DNA of 64,000 bases from DASWIG01 sp965371445 (GCA_965371445.1 CBDUYN010000029.1:1-64000); one strand, 5' to 3'; positions 23,991-36,548 are shown, counted from the first letter of the stretch. A program made the numbers and translations. Notes: generated by a model from the sequence alone, not told the origin.

Positions 23991-25733
23991 CTAGTCCGCC
24001 AGGACCTCGATACGAAGGGTGGCGTCGCCGTTGATCCGGACGCCGCCGATTCTGTCCTCGACGTTCTGGTGGCGCTCGTACCTGCGATCCCCGCGCCCAC
24101 CCTGGATCTCGAGGACGAGGAGCACGAGCACGACGGCGGGCAGCCATGCCTTGCGCAACGCCGCGGTGCCGCGGCGCTCCGGGCGTTTCTCCTTTTGACC
24201 CGGCACGCGTTCGGCGATCCACGTCCCTCCCGCCACCGCCAGGCTCAGCCAGAGCGGCAATACGATCACCCCCTGGCGGACGTAGCCGAAGAAAAGGGCG
24301 GTCACCGCGAGAGTGGCCACCGAGACCATCGCCACCAGGATCGCCCAACGCCGGCGCTCGCCGCCAGCGGCGAAACAGGTGGCAAGACCCAGCAGGACGA
24401 GAGGAGGAAAGACCCACGAAGAGAGGCTCCGGTCAGGGACGAACATGTCCACCGGGCGCCGGACGCCGTTCAGGCCCCCGGGCCAGTTCCACTGCGTGAA
24501 GCCGAGCTTCGTGACCTCGCTGAGGAGCCGCCACCTCTTCACCACCAGGCGGAGGAACTCGGCGGGATGGGCCCGGATCCACTCGCAGGCGAGCCGGTCG
24601 CCGTGCAGGAGGTACTCCAAGTGCAGAGGGTTGAACAGCTGCAGCTGGTCGGAGCCGGTTCGCTTCATCAAGGCGTCGGGGGAGAAGGTGCCGTCGGCGC
24701 CGTCCTGGTTGGCGAGCGCCAGGTTCAAAGGGCCGTAGATCGTGATCGGCACGAACGAGGGCAGCGGCTCGGCGAGACGCTCGGCATGTCTTGCGTTGAA
24801 CGACCGTAAGCTCTCGGCGTTGCGCAGTGTCCACGGCGCCACCACCACGGCCCAGCCGATTCCCACCAGGACCCAGGGAACGATCTCCTTGGCCCAGAGG
24901 CCTTGCGGCTCGTGGCGACGCTTGGCGTCGTCACTCTCCCCCGACGCTCCGCGTCGCCTACGCCACCAGCCTACGAAGCCGGTTGCCACGAGCAAGACCG
25001 TCACCAGGGCGGACTCGGCCCGGATCAGGGCCATCGCCCCCGTGCCCACACCGAGGGTGAGGCCCGCGAGAGTGCTGCGCCACGATGATCCCGGCGTCCG
25101 GCCCGGCGCCGCCAGGGGGTGCTCCAGACGGCGGCTCCAGAGCAGCAGGACGGCCAGAAGCAGCGTGGTGAAAAGGCCCTCGCTGACCGTCGCGATGGCG
25201 ATCACGTAGAGGCCGAAGTGGTAGGTCGCCAGAAGCGTCGTCAAGAGCGCGCCCAGGTGTCCCAGATAGGGCCGCACCAGCAGGTAGAGAAGCCCCACCG
25301 CAAGGCTCGACACCAGCGCCAGCGTCGCCTTGACGGAGAAATAGGCCTCCGGACCCTGGCCGAGGAACCAGCGGACCACGGACAGGAAGGCGGCGAAGCC
25401 CGGGGGATGGAACGGGATGCCGTTGTCGTAGGACTCGCCGCTCAACATGGCGTCGGACCAGAGGAAGAAATGCCTGGCGTCGCCCCGGTAAAAAAGGGTG
25501 TAGGCCCAGCCGCGGTCGGTGGCGTTGGACTGGAGGAAAGCGAGCCGGTGGACCCAGGCGAGGAGCGTGAGCCCGAGAGCCCAGGCCCACTCGCGGCCAG
25601 GTCCCTTCTCGGCCGGCGGCTTCGGGGTCGCCGAAGCCTCTCGGCGTGCGGTCTTCGTCGTAGGCTTCGTAGGACCCTTCTTGCACCGCTGGGCGAAAGC
25701 GAGCGGGCGCGGCCAGTGTCGTACGGCTTCCAA
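23991..25733 (-). CDS. Polytopic glycosyltransferase (PMT/ArnT-like, GT39/83 type)
   Basis: A 580-residue membrane protein with about ten hydrophobic helices. The N-terminus is a Lys/Pro-rich cytoplasmic stretch. The first external loop has the family pattern FYRGDARHFFLWSDAM, then GIPFHPPGFAAFL, typical of lipid-linked sugar transferases that use an Asp in this loop. The start is TTG at 25733, preceded by GAGGAGG. It could modify proteins, lipids or glycans at the outer face of the inner membrane; the acceptor is unknown. It is divergent from the epimerase gene (68-base gap). Confidence 0.8.
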   Translation of the reverse strand: MEAVRHWPRPLAFAQRCKKGPTKPTTKTARREASATPKPPAEKGPGREWAWALGLTLLAWVHRLAFLQSNATDRGWAYTLFYRGDARHFFLWSDAMLSGESYDNGIPFHPPGFAAFLSVVRWFLGQGPEAYFSVKATLALVSSLAVGLLYLLVRPYLGHLGALLTTLLATYHFGLYVIAIATVSEGLFTTLLLAVLLLWSRRLEHPLAAPGRTPGSSWRSTLAGLTLGVGTGAMALIRAESALVTVLLVATGFVGWWRRRRGASGESDDAKRRHEPQGLWAKEIVPWVLVGIGWAVVVAPWTLRNAESLRSFNARHAERLAEPLPSFVPITIYGPLNLALANQDGADGTFSPDALMKRTGSDQLQLFNPLHLEYLLHGDRLACEWIRAHPAEFLRLVVKRWRLLSEVTKLGFTQWNWPGGLNGVRRPVDMFVPDRSLSSWVFPPLVLLGLATCFAAGGERRRWAILVAMVSVATLAVTALFFGYVRQGVIVLPLWLSLAVAGGTWIAERVPGQKEKRPERRGTAALRKAWLPAVVLVLLVLEIQGGRGDRRYERHQNVEDRIGGVRINGDATLRIEVLAD

Positions 25734-25801
25734 GAGCGTTCTCCTCCTCGGTGGCCGATCCTATATCGAGGGGTGGGTACGAGGGTGCTACTATCGATGC
25801 G

Positions 25802-26692
25802 ATGAAGATTCTCGTAAGCGGTGCGAGCGGGCTCGTAGGCTCAGCTCTTCTCAGCCGTCTCAAGGACGGCGACCACGAGGCGATTCGCCTCGTTCGCCGC
25901 CCGGCCGCGGACGGCGAGGTGAGCTGGGACCCGCAGGCCGGTGTCCTCGACGGCTCAGCGCTCGCCGGCTGCGAGGCCGTGGTGCACCTCGCCGGGGAGA
26001 ACATCGCCTCCGGACGCTGGACCGCGTCCAGGAAGGCGCGGATCGAGTCGAGCCGGGTCCGCGGAACGCGGCTCCTGGCCGAGACCCTGGCGGCGCTCGA
26101 ACGGCCGCCGGCGGTCGTGATCGCGGCCTCGGCCGTCGGCTTCTACGGCGAGCGCGGCGACGAGCTCGTCGACGAGAGCACACCGCCCGGCGAGGGCTTC
26201 CTCGCCGGCGTCTGCGTCCGCTGGGAGGCCGCAACGGCGGCGGCTCGCGAAGCGGGGATCCGGGTGGTGAGCCTGCGCATCGGCGTCGTCCTGGACACCC
26301 GGGGGGGGGCGCTAGAGCGCATGCTCTTGCCCTTCCGGCTCGGCCTGGGCGGGGTCGTCGGCAGCGGGCGCCAATGGATGAGCTGGATCACGCTGGAGGA
26401 CCTCGTGGGCTCGATCCTCCATCTCCTCGAAGCCGATCACGACGGCCCTCTAAACGCCGTCGCACCGGCTCCGGTGCGACAGCGCGAGCTCACCAAGGCC
26501 CTGGGCCGGGCGCTCGGCCGGCCGACCCTCTTCCCGCTTCCGGCCTGGGCGGCGCGGCTCGCCCTCGGGGAGATGGCCGAGGAGCTGCTCCTCGCCTCGA
26601 CCCGGGTAGATGGACAGCTTCTTCAGGACTTGGGCTATACTCACCGCCATCCGGAGCTCGACGGAGCCTTGGAGCATCTCCTCGCCGGATAA
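25802..26692 (+). CDS. TIGR01777 family NAD(P)-binding epimerase (YfcH-like)
   Basis: A 296-residue Rossmann protein of the extended SDR class. The nucleotide-binding motif is GASGLVGSAL at the N-terminus. The family hallmarks follow: VVHLAGENIASGRWT, SRVRGTRLLAE, SAVGFYGERGDE (with the Tyr of the active-site region), and the C-terminal DUF1731-like part (FPLPAWAARLALGEMAEELLLAS). The substrate is unknown for the family. A run of nine G bases at 26301-26309 lies in the coding sequence (RGGA). Confidence 0.92.
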   Translation: MKILVSGASGLVGSALLSRLKDGDHEAIRLVRRPAADGEVSWDPQAGVLDGSALAGCEAVVHLAGENIASGRWTASRKARIESSRVRGTRLLAETLAALERPPAVVIAASAVGFYGERGDELVDESTPPGEGFLAGVCVRWEAATAAAREAGIRVVSLRIGVVLDTRGGALERMLLPFRLGLGGVVGSGRQWMSWITLEDLVGSILHLLEADHDGPLNAVAPAPVRQRELTKALGRALGRPTLFPLPAWAARLALGEMAEELLLASTRVDGQLLQDLGYTHRHPELDGALEHLLAG

Positions 26693-26710
26693 GCCGGACA
26701 AGGTTCCGGC

Positions 26711-26740
26711 TTGACCATTTGCGGCGCTCCTCCTTACAAT
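26711..26740 (+). promoter_or_regulatory. Predicted sigma-70 promoter upstream of the unknown gene / thiS
   Basis: TTGACC at 26711-26716 and TACAAT at 26735-26740, 18 bases apart, lie in the 150-base gap after the epimerase gene. This would start a transcript covering the 26846 gene and thiS. Confidence 0.55.
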
Positions 26741-26845
26741 ACCCTGCGGAGCCGTCTGCTTCGCAGGCCCCTTGGCCGCCAATCGAAGGGGCGAGCCGCC
26801 GTCTGAGTCTGGGTGCTGAATCGAGAAGCCGGATCCGAACAAGGC

Positions 26846-27532
26846 ATGATTACGGGCTACAACACCGACGTCCGCTACGGCGACATAGTCCTCCACGTCC
26901 AGACGGAGGACAAGGGGCAGGGCAACCCCTTCATCGAGAGCCTCATCTACTACGGTGGGCAGGTGGTGGTCGCCAAGCGGGTGAGCTATGCGGACAAGCT
27001 CGACAGCGCCGACACGACTGAGGAGGTCACGGTGCTCATGGAGCAACAGCACCGGGCCATGATGAAGGCCATTCAGGCTGGCAAGTTCGACGACAAGATC
27101 CGCCTCTTCGTCTCTGACAAGGACAAGAAGCTCCAGACCGGGGTGTCGATGGAAACCTCGGGTGGCTTCGACCTGGCGGACGAAAGCGGCCGGACCCTCG
27201 ACCAGGTGATCCTCGAGTACCTGACGAGCGAAGCCGAGCAAGAGCAGTTGGTCCTCTCGATGGACGAGGTCGACCTGGAGGCCGGCACCAGCGCTTTCGC
27301 GACGCTGCGGGCGATCTCCTCGAAAAGCGGCGACCCGGTGACCGGCGCCAAGGTTCACGTCAAGATGATCTCCACGTTCGGCGGCCCCCGCTCGCTGGGG
27401 ACCGGCGAGACCGACAACCAGGGCCTGCTACAGCTCCAGATCGACATCCCGTCGGTCGAGAAGGGGACGGCGGCGCTCATCATCTCCGCTTCGAGCGGCA
27501 TCGGGCAAGCGGAGCTCAAGCACCTCCTGTGA
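26846..27532 (+). CDS. Conserved-looking protein of unknown function
   Basis: 228 residues from ATG 26846, which follows AAGG; an in-frame upstream start at 26813 has poorer context. No family is recognised. The first half (RYGDIVLHVQTEDKG, FIESLIYYGGQVV) is polar alpha/beta. The last 70 residues look like a beta-sandwich module (GAKVHVKMIS, TDNQGLLQLQI, AALIISASS) of the kind found in carboxypeptidase-regulatory-like domains. There is no signal peptide, so it is probably cytosolic. Its TGA overlaps the GTG of thiS, so the two are translationally coupled. Confidence 0.7.
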   Translation: MITGYNTDVRYGDIVLHVQTEDKGQGNPFIESLIYYGGQVVVAKRVSYADKLDSADTTEEVTVLMEQQHRAMMKAIQAGKFDDKIRLFVSDKDKKLQTGVSMETSGGFDLADESGRTLDQVILEYLTSEAEQEQLVLSMDEVDLEAGTSAFATLRAISSKSGDPVTGAKVHVKMISTFGGPRSLGTGETDNQGLLQLQIDIPSVEKGTAALIISASSGIGQAELKHLL

Positions 27533-27759
27533 GGTCTTGCGTGGCGGGCAAGACCGTATCGATCTTCGTCAACGGCGAGGAAACCGAGGTCGATGCCGCC
27601 TGGACGCTGCTCGACCTGGTCGAAAAGCACCTGCAGCGCGATCGACGCACGGTCGCCATCGAGTACAATGGGGAGATCGTGGCGCGGCAGACGTACGGCG
27701 CCTGCCGGATCGCGGCCGGGGACCGGCTGGAGGTGGTCCACTTCGTCCAGGGTGGGTAA
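27529..27759 (+). CDS. thiS: ThiS/MoaD-like sulfur carrier protein
   Basis: A 76-residue beta-grasp protein starting at GTG 27529 inside the preceding stop codon (a GTG at 27541 is the alternative). IFVNGEETEVDAAWTLLDLV, VAIEYNGEIV and DRLEVVHFVQGG are standard ThiS features. The C-terminal Gly-Gly is where sulfur is carried as a thiocarboxylate for thiazole synthesis. No thiG, thiF or thiC lies next to it, and its coupled neighbour is an unknown protein, so a carrier role in another sulfur-transfer pathway is also possible. Confidence 0.85.
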   Translation: MRSCVAGKTVSIFVNGEETEVDAAWTLLDLVEKHLQRDRRTVAIEYNGEIVARQTYGACRIAAGDRLEVVHFVQGG

Positions 27760-27824
27760 GCTCCCCGGAGCCGGCGCGGCGCCCGGCCCGTCGGGCCGGA
27801 TGTGGCCGAGGCGGCAAAGAGAGC

Positions 27825-27853
27825 TTGTCTTTTCGCTCCCGGGCCGGTATATT
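27825..27853 (+). promoter_or_regulatory. Predicted promoter of tRNA-Lys
   Basis: TTGTCT at 27825-27830 and TATATT at 27848-27853, 17 bases apart. The -10 box ends 12 bases before the tRNA, a normal spacing for a stable-RNA gene. An AT-rich -10 stands out in GC-rich DNA. Confidence 0.6.
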
Positions 27854-27865
27854 TGACGACGCCGT

Positions 27866-27941
27866 GGGCCGCTAGCTCAATTGGCAGAGCAGCAGACTCT
27901 TAATCTGCGGGTTCTAGGTTCGATTCCTAGGCGGCTCACCA
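27866..27941 (+). tRNA. tRNA-Lys (anticodon CTT)
   Basis: Full cloverleaf of 76 bases with encoded CCA. The acceptor stem is GGGCCGC/GCGGCTC, the anticodon stem is GCAGA/TCTGC around loop CTCTTAA (anticodon CTT), and the T arm has GGTTCGATTCC. Confidence 0.95.
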
Positions 27942-28066
27942 CGCAGGCGCTCCGAGAGCCGGTTCCGTCCGAAGCCGGCACGTTCCGACGTCAGCCGCTC
28001 GTTGCCGAGGTTTGGAGCTTGCCGTGGCGCTTTGGCGCTGGGCAGACCGGGCCGGGTCCATCCGAG

Positions 28067-28153
28067 GCGAAAGTGGCGGAACAGGTATACGCGCTAGACT
28101 TAGGATCTAGTCCCGGTTTCGGGATGGGGGTTCGAGTCCCCCCTTTCGCACCA
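28067..28153 (+). tRNA. tRNA-Leu (anticodon TAG)
   Basis: An 87-base class II tRNA. The acceptor stem is GCGAAAG/CTTTCGC, the anticodon stem is CTAGA/TCTAG around loop CTTAGGA (anticodon TAG), the long variable arm is CCCG/CGGG, the T arm has GGGTTCGAGTCCC, and CCA is encoded. It lies 125 bases after tRNA-Lys and 48 bases before tig. Confidence 0.95.
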
Positions 28154-28201
28154 ACCTCTTAAAGCCCCGTCGAGGGAGTAGCTCGACTTCAGGATTCCAA
28201 G

Positions 28202-29479
28202 ATGAGCGTCGTCATCGCTTTCGAAGAGGCCGGCCCCTGGCGCAAGAAGCTGACCATCGAGGTGCCGGCCCCGGCGGTCGACGCCGAGGCCGGCCGGGTG
28301 ATCCGGGACCTCGGCAAGAAGATCCGGCTGCCCGGTTTCCGCAAGGGCAAGATCCCGGCGAGCCTGCTCGAGAAGCGCTTCGGCGAGGAGATCGAGCGCC
28401 AGGTCACCGAGCGGCTGATCCCGCGCTACTGGCACCAGGCCGAGGCCGAAAAAAGTCTCGACGTGCTGAGCCAGCCCGAGGTCGAGGACGTCCGGTTCGA
28501 GCGCGGCTCTCCCATGACCTTCGTCGCGGTGGTGGAGACCCGACCCACGATCGAGGTCGGCGAGATCGAACCTTTCGACCTGCCGGAGGGACCCGTCACC
28601 CCCGACGACGGCGAGATCTGCGACGCGATCCGTGGCCTCCGGCGCCAGCATGTCACCTGGACGAGCGTCGAGCGCGCCGCGGCGACCGGCGACCTGGTGA
28701 TGGGCCAGGCCTGTCCCACCGACGCGCCGGAGGGCGCAGAGGGGGAGCCGCTACGCATCGAGATCGGCGCCCAAGGCGTCGACGAGGAGCTGTCGCTCGC
28801 CTTGACGGGGCTCGAGCCCGGCGCCACGACGCTTTTCAAGCGCAAGGACGAAAGCGGCGGGGAAAAGGAGTACCGGATCCAGGTCAGCTCGGTCGAGGAG
28901 GAGGAGCTCCCCGACCTCGACGACGAGTTTGCCAAGCGCGTCGGGGTTGAAGACGTGGCGGCCTTGAAGGAGGCGACGGTCAAAGAGCTCGGCTCACGCC
29001 AGGTGAGGGAGCTTGGCGAGCGCCGCGAGCGGGCCGTCCTCGAGCAGCTGCGACAGCGCCACCCCCTGGAGCTTCCGCCGGGCATCGTTGAGCGGGAGAT
29101 GCAACAGATGATGCAGGAACACGCCCACGGCCTCGCGGCACGGGGGATCGACATCGAGAAGACGCCGCTCAACTGGGAAGCCTTGGCGGAGCAGATGCGG
29201 CCCGAGGCCCATGACCGGGTCCACACGCGGCTCCTGCTCGACGCCGTCGCCGAGGCGAAGCAGATCAAGCTGGACGAGGAGGAATTCGAGCGCGTCCTGG
29301 CGTCGATCGCCGGGCAGCAGAAGAAAAGCTCTCTCGTCGTACGCCAGGAGCTTAGCCAGACGGGACGCCTGCCGAGTTTGAGGGCCCAGCTCCTACACCA
29401 GCAAACCGTCCGCTACCTCCTGGGGGAGGACGGCGGCGACCCGACGGCCGAAGGCGATCCGGCGGTCGGCGAAGACTGA
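28202..29479 (+). CDS. tig: Trigger factor, ribosome-associated chaperone
   Basis: A 425-residue protein that binds near the ribosome exit tunnel and shields nascent chains. The ribosome-binding signature GFRKGKIP is at 45-52. The central PPIase (FKBP-like) domain spans roughly 150-245 (AATGDLVMGQACP onward) and is divergent; the helical C-terminal arms follow. It is first in the tig-clpP-clpX-lon order, a widely conserved arrangement, with 34 bases to clpP. The length is typical. Confidence 0.96.
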   Translation: MSVVIAFEEAGPWRKKLTIEVPAPAVDAEAGRVIRDLGKKIRLPGFRKGKIPASLLEKRFGEEIERQVTERLIPRYWHQAEAEKSLDVLSQPEVEDVRFERGSPMTFVAVVETRPTIEVGEIEPFDLPEGPVTPDDGEICDAIRGLRRQHVTWTSVERAAATGDLVMGQACPTDAPEGAEGEPLRIEIGAQGVDEELSLALTGLEPGATTLFKRKDESGGEKEYRIQVSSVEEEELPDLDDEFAKRVGVEDVAALKEATVKELGSRQVRELGERRERAVLEQLRQRHPLELPPGIVEREMQQMMQEHAHGLAARGIDIEKTPLNWEALAEQMRPEAHDRVHTRLLLDAVAEAKQIKLDEEEFERVLASIAGQQKKSSLVVRQELSQTGRLPSLRAQLLHQQTVRYLLGEDGGDPTAEGDPAVGED

Positions 29480-29513
29480 AAGGCGCGGAACACCGTTAGG
29501 AGGAAAGGAATCC

Positions 29514-30113
29514 ATGTATGTACCCATGGTCGTAGAACAGACCAACCGGGGTGAGCGGGCCTACGACATCTACTCTCGCCTCCTGAAGGACAACATCATC
29601 TTCCTGGGCCGGCCGGTCGACGACGACGTGGCGTCGGTGGTGATCGCCCAGATGCTCTTCCTGGAAGCCGAGAACCCGGAAAAAGACATCGCCATGTACA
29701 TCAACTCGCCGGGCGGCTCGACCACGGCGGGTCTCGCGATCTACGACACGATGCAGTACATCAAGCCCGACGTCGCCACCTACTGCCTCGGGCAGGCGGC
29801 GTCGATGGGAGCGTTGCTGCTCGCCGCCGGCACGCCCGGCAAGCGAACGGCCCTGCCCAACTGCCGGATCCTGATCCACCAGCCCTGGATGCGGGACCTG
29901 GGCGGCCAGCAGACCGACGTCGCCATCCACGCCCAGGATCTGCTCGCGCTGCGCGAGCGGCTCGACGAGATCCTCGCCGGGCACACCGGCAAGACCAAGG
30001 AAGAGATCCATCGCGACACCGAGCGCGACCACATCCTGAGCGCCCAGGAGGCTCAGGATTACGGCCTGGTCGACAAGATCATGGCCCGCCGCGAACCCGG
30101 GGCGATTTCCTGA
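29514..30113 (+). CDS. clpP: ATP-dependent Clp protease proteolytic subunit
   Basis: A 199-residue serine protease subunit that forms the double-ring chamber. The catalytic triad is intact: S97 in GQAASMGA, H122 in LIHQP and D172 near the end (TERDHILSAQEA). INSPGGSTTAGLAIYDTM is the oxyanion region. AGGAGGAAAGG precedes the ATG. The first residues, VPMVVEQTNRGERAYDIYSRLL, match the normal short propeptide and axial-loop region. It pairs with ClpX, 130 bases downstream, which appears to have its own promoter. Confidence 0.97.
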   Translation: MYVPMVVEQTNRGERAYDIYSRLLKDNIIFLGRPVDDDVASVVIAQMLFLEAENPEKDIAMYINSPGGSTTAGLAIYDTMQYIKPDVATYCLGQAASMGALLLAAGTPGKRTALPNCRILIHQPWMRDLGGQQTDVAIHAQDLLALRERLDEILAGHTGKTKEEIHRDTERDHILSAQEAQDYGLVDKIMARREPGAIS

Positions 30114-30184
30114 TGACGGAGGTGAAGCGGCTCATGGCCGGGAATGTCCCGGCCGCGTTCGAGGTTCTACGTAGTAGGGAACGG

Positions 30185-30213
30185 TTGACAGCGCTCGGGT
30201 TGCCCCCTAGCAT
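30185..30213 (+). promoter_or_regulatory. Predicted sigma-70 promoter for clpX
   Basis: A consensus TTGACA at 30185-30190 and TAGCAT at 30208-30213, 17 bases apart, lie in the 130-base clpP-clpX gap. A transcript from here would start about 25 bases before the TAAGGAGGA ribosome-binding site of clpX. Confidence 0.6.
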
Positions 30214-30243
30214 CCGTCGACGGTCGGTAGGTAAGGAGGATTC

Positions 30244-31479
<1,236 letters not shown>

Positions 31480-31508
31480 GACGGCTGTAGCCGAACGGGG
31501 CGAGAAAA

Positions 31509-33917
<2,409 letters not shown>

Positions 33918-34064
33918 CGCGTCCCACTCGTTTCGCCCTCCGTGCTCGACCCGGTAGGCGGTCCCATCCCGCTCTTCACGGCTTCCGCCGTCCTGGGCCC
34001 GGGCTTCCCAATCCCGACCGACGACCCCTCGCCGGGGAATCTTTGACAGTGACGGAGTGAGAGC

Positions 34065-34691
34065 GTGAAGATCGAGACGGCGGAGTTCGTCCACGGTGCC
34101 ACACGGCCGGGGCAGCTCCTGAAAGGCGATCTGCCCGAGGTGGCCTTCATCGGGCGCTCGAACGTCGGCAAGTCGAGCCTCCTGAACCGGCTCCTCGCCC
34201 GGCGTTCGCTCGCCCGCATCAGTCGTACGCCGGGGCGCACCCAGGCGGTCAACTACTTCCTGATCAATCGCCGCCTCCACTTCGTCGACCTGCCGGGCTA
34301 CGGCTTCGCCAAAGCGGCGAAGAGTGCCCGGCGCAAGTGGGCCGAGCTGATGGACGCCTACCTCAGTCCTTCGCGGGCGGGTCGTTCCCGCGCCGACGGC
34401 CGAGGGCGGCTACTCCTGATCCAGCTCGTCGACGGCAAGGTCGGGGCGACCGACCTCGACATCGAGGCCCACGACTACCTGGCCGAGCTAGGGTGGGAGA
34501 TGCTTGAGATAGCGACCAAGATCGACAAGGTGCCGCGCAGCCGCCGCGTCAAAAGCCTCCGGGCGATCCGCGAGCGGCTGGAGCTCGCCGACGAAGTGGA
34601 CCTCATCCCCTTCTCGGCGGTTTCCGGGGAGGGCACGAAGCCATTGTGGAGAGGAATCACGGTCTTTCTCGATGGAGCTCGAGAAAGCTAG
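34065..34691 (+). CDS. ysxC: Ribosome-biogenesis GTPase YsxC/YihA (EngB)
   Basis: A 208-residue TrmE-Era-type GTPase for large-subunit assembly. G1 is GRSNVGKSS, G2 is the T of TPGRTQ, G3 is DLPGYGFA, G4 is TKIDK and G5 is SAVSGEG. The start is GTG at 34065, preceded by GGAG. It is slightly longer than usual because of an Arg/Gly-rich insertion (SRAGRSRADGRGR) after the switch II region. It follows lon by 147 bases, as in many bacteria. Confidence 0.95.
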   Translation: MKIETAEFVHGATRPGQLLKGDLPEVAFIGRSNVGKSSLLNRLLARRSLARISRTPGRTQAVNYFLINRRLHFVDLPGYGFAKAAKSARRKWAELMDAYLSPSRAGRSRADGRGRLLLIQLVDGKVGATDLDIEAHDYLAELGWEMLEIATKIDKVPRSRRVKSLRAIRERLELADEVDLIPFSAVSGEGTKPLWRGITVFLDGARES

Positions 34692-34713
34692 TAGAAAGAG
34701 AGACGGCCAGATC

Positions 34714-36048
34714 ATGAGCAGACCGATCCAGAAACAGGTGAGCCCCAGGAACAAGGGGAAGTCCAAGGGCCGTCACGGCGGCCAGAAAAGCGACCGTCCG
34801 ACGCTCGACATCCGCGAGCTGAAGGAGATGTCGATCTCCCAGCTCGTCCAGATCGGCAAGGACCTCGGCGTCGACGGTGCCACCGGAACCCGCAAGCAGG
34901 AGCTGATCTTCAAGATCCTCCAGGCCCAGACCGAGAAAAGCGGCCTCATCTTTGCCGAGGGCGTCCTCGAGTGCCTCCCCGACGGCTTCGGCTTCCTGCG
35001 CGCTCCGGAGTACAACTACCTGCCGGGCCCCGACGACATCTACGTCAGCCCCTCCCAGATCCGGCGCTTCGACCTACGCACCGGCGACACCGTCTCCGGA
35101 CAGGTCCGTAAGCCCAAGGAGGGCGAGCGCTACTTCGCCCTGATCAAGGTCGAGGCCGTCAACTTCGAGCACCCGGACGTGGTGCGCAACAAGCTCTTCT
35201 TCGACAACCTGACGCCGCTCTATCCCCTCGAGCGGATCCGGCTCGAGGTGGCGGGCGACATGTCGTCGCGGGTCATGGACCTCACCACACCCATGGGCAA
35301 GGGGCAGCGCGCACTCATCGTGGCCCCGCCGCGCACCGGCAAGACCATGCTCCTTCAGTCGCTCGCCCACTCGATCGCCCGCAACCACCCGGAGGTGGTC
35401 CTGATCGTGCTCCTGATCGACGAGCGTCCCGAGGAGGTCACCGACATGCAGCGCTCGGTCCAGGGCGAGGTCGTCTCCTCGACGTTCGACGAGCCGGCGA
35501 CCCGCCACGTCCAGGTCGCCGAGATGGTGATCGAGAAAGCGAAGCGGCTCGTCGAGCACAAGAAAGACGTGGTCATCCTCCTCGACTCGATCACCCGGCT
35601 GGCACGCGCCTACAACACCGTGCAGCCGCCTTCGGGGAAGGTCCTCTCGGGCGGTATCGACGCCAATGCACTGCACCGTCCGAAGCGCTTTTTCGGCGCG
35701 GCACGAAACATCGAGGAGGGCGGGTCGCTCACCATCTGCGCCACGGCCCTCGTCGACACCGGCAGCCGGATGGACGACGTCATCTTCGAGGAGTTCAAGG
35801 GGACCGGCAACAGCGAGATCCACCTCGACCGAAGGCTCGTCGACAAGCGCGTCTTCCCGGCGATCGACATCAACAAGTCGGGTACCCGCAAGGAAGAGCT
35901 TCTGCGGCCGGACGAGGAGCTGCACCGGGTGTGGATCCTGCGCAAGGTCCTAAACCCCCTCTCGAGCGTCGAGTCGATGGAGCTGCTCCTCGACAAGCTC
36001 TCCAAGATGCGGGCCAACGAGGACTTCCTAAACGCGATGTCGAGTTAG
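34714..36048 (+). CDS. rho: Transcription termination factor Rho
   Basis: A 444-residue hexameric RNA helicase. It has a basic N-terminal extension (QVSPRNKGKSKGRHGGQ) before the Rho-N helices (LDIRELKEMSISQLVQI), then the OB-fold RNA-binding region DGFGFLRAPEYNYLPGPDDIYV. The ATPase part has Walker A APPRTGKT, Walker B VILLDSITRLARAYN, the Q-loop/R-loop region LSGGIDANAL and ATALVDTGSRMDDVIFEEFKGTGN. ATG 34714 is chosen after AAGAGAG; an in-frame ATG at 34672 would overlap the end of ysxC by 20 bases and add 14 residues. Confidence 0.96.
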   Translation: MSRPIQKQVSPRNKGKSKGRHGGQKSDRPTLDIRELKEMSISQLVQIGKDLGVDGATGTRKQELIFKILQAQTEKSGLIFAEGVLECLPDGFGFLRAPEYNYLPGPDDIYVSPSQIRRFDLRTGDTVSGQVRKPKEGERYFALIKVEAVNFEHPDVVRNKLFFDNLTPLYPLERIRLEVAGDMSSRVMDLTTPMGKGQRALIVAPPRTGKTMLLQSLAHSIARNHPEVVLIVLLIDERPEEVTDMQRSVQGEVVSSTFDEPATRHVQVAEMVIEKAKRLVEHKKDVVILLDSITRLARAYNTVQPPSGKVLSGGIDANALHRPKRFFGAARNIEEGGSLTICATALVDTGSRMDDVIFEEFKGTGNSEIHLDRRLVDKRVFPAIDINKSGTRKEELLRPDEELHRVWILRKVLNPLSSVESMELLLDKLSKMRANEDFLNAMSS

Positions 36049-36174
36049 GTGCTCCCCCAGCCGCTCCTGAGAGGTGCAAGAAGGCTCCGCAGGGAAAGCC
36101 CTGAGCCGGTCTTCGCGATTCCTTGGCCCCTTCTCGCCCGTCACCGCCTCCGATCCCCCTGTCGAAACCATCCG

Positions 36175-36537
36175 ATGATCGCCGTACAACTCTTCGCCGT
36201 AGCGCTCAGCCTCCTCTTCCTGGGAGCGCATCTGCTCCGCGCCGGGGGCGGTTGGCTGTTCTGGGCCGTCCTGGCGCTCGTCCCATTGCTGTGGGTCCGG
36301 CGTCCCTGGGTGGCGAGGACGGTGCAGGCCGTGCTCGTCCTGGGAGCTCTGGAGTGGATCCGAACCCTGGTTTCTCTCTACCAGGAGCGCCTCCAGGAAG
36401 GGCAGGACTACCTGAGGATGACGATCGTCCTGGCCGTCGTCGCGGTGGTGACTTTCTGCTCCGCGCTTCTCTTCCAGACGGAGAAGCTGAATCGCCTCTA
36501 CGGCCTCAAGGATTTCGAAGAAAACGAAAGTCTCTAG
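36175..36537 (+). CDS. Small polytopic membrane protein of unknown function
   Basis: 120 residues with four hydrophobic helices (IAVQLFAVALSLLFLGAHLL; WLFWAVLALVPLLWV; TVQAVLVLGALEW; MTIVLAVVAVVTFCSALLF) and an acidic C-terminus (DFEENESL). It contains LYQERLQEGQDYLRM between helices 3 and 4. No family is recognised. It ends 11 bases before the gamma-glutamyltransferase start, so the two are probably cotranscribed. Confidence 0.7.
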   Translation: MIAVQLFAVALSLLFLGAHLLRAGGGWLFWAVLALVPLLWVRRPWVARTVQAVLVLGALEWIRTLVSLYQERLQEGQDYLRMTIVLAVVAVVTFCSALLFQTEKLNRLYGLKDFEENESL

Positions 36538-36548
36538 GAGAAACGCCA

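Noticed and set aside
27760..27824. TPP riboswitch or terminator near thiS
   Set aside because: I could not find a conserved thi-box layout around thiS; the GC-rich inverted segments here are short and have no T tract.
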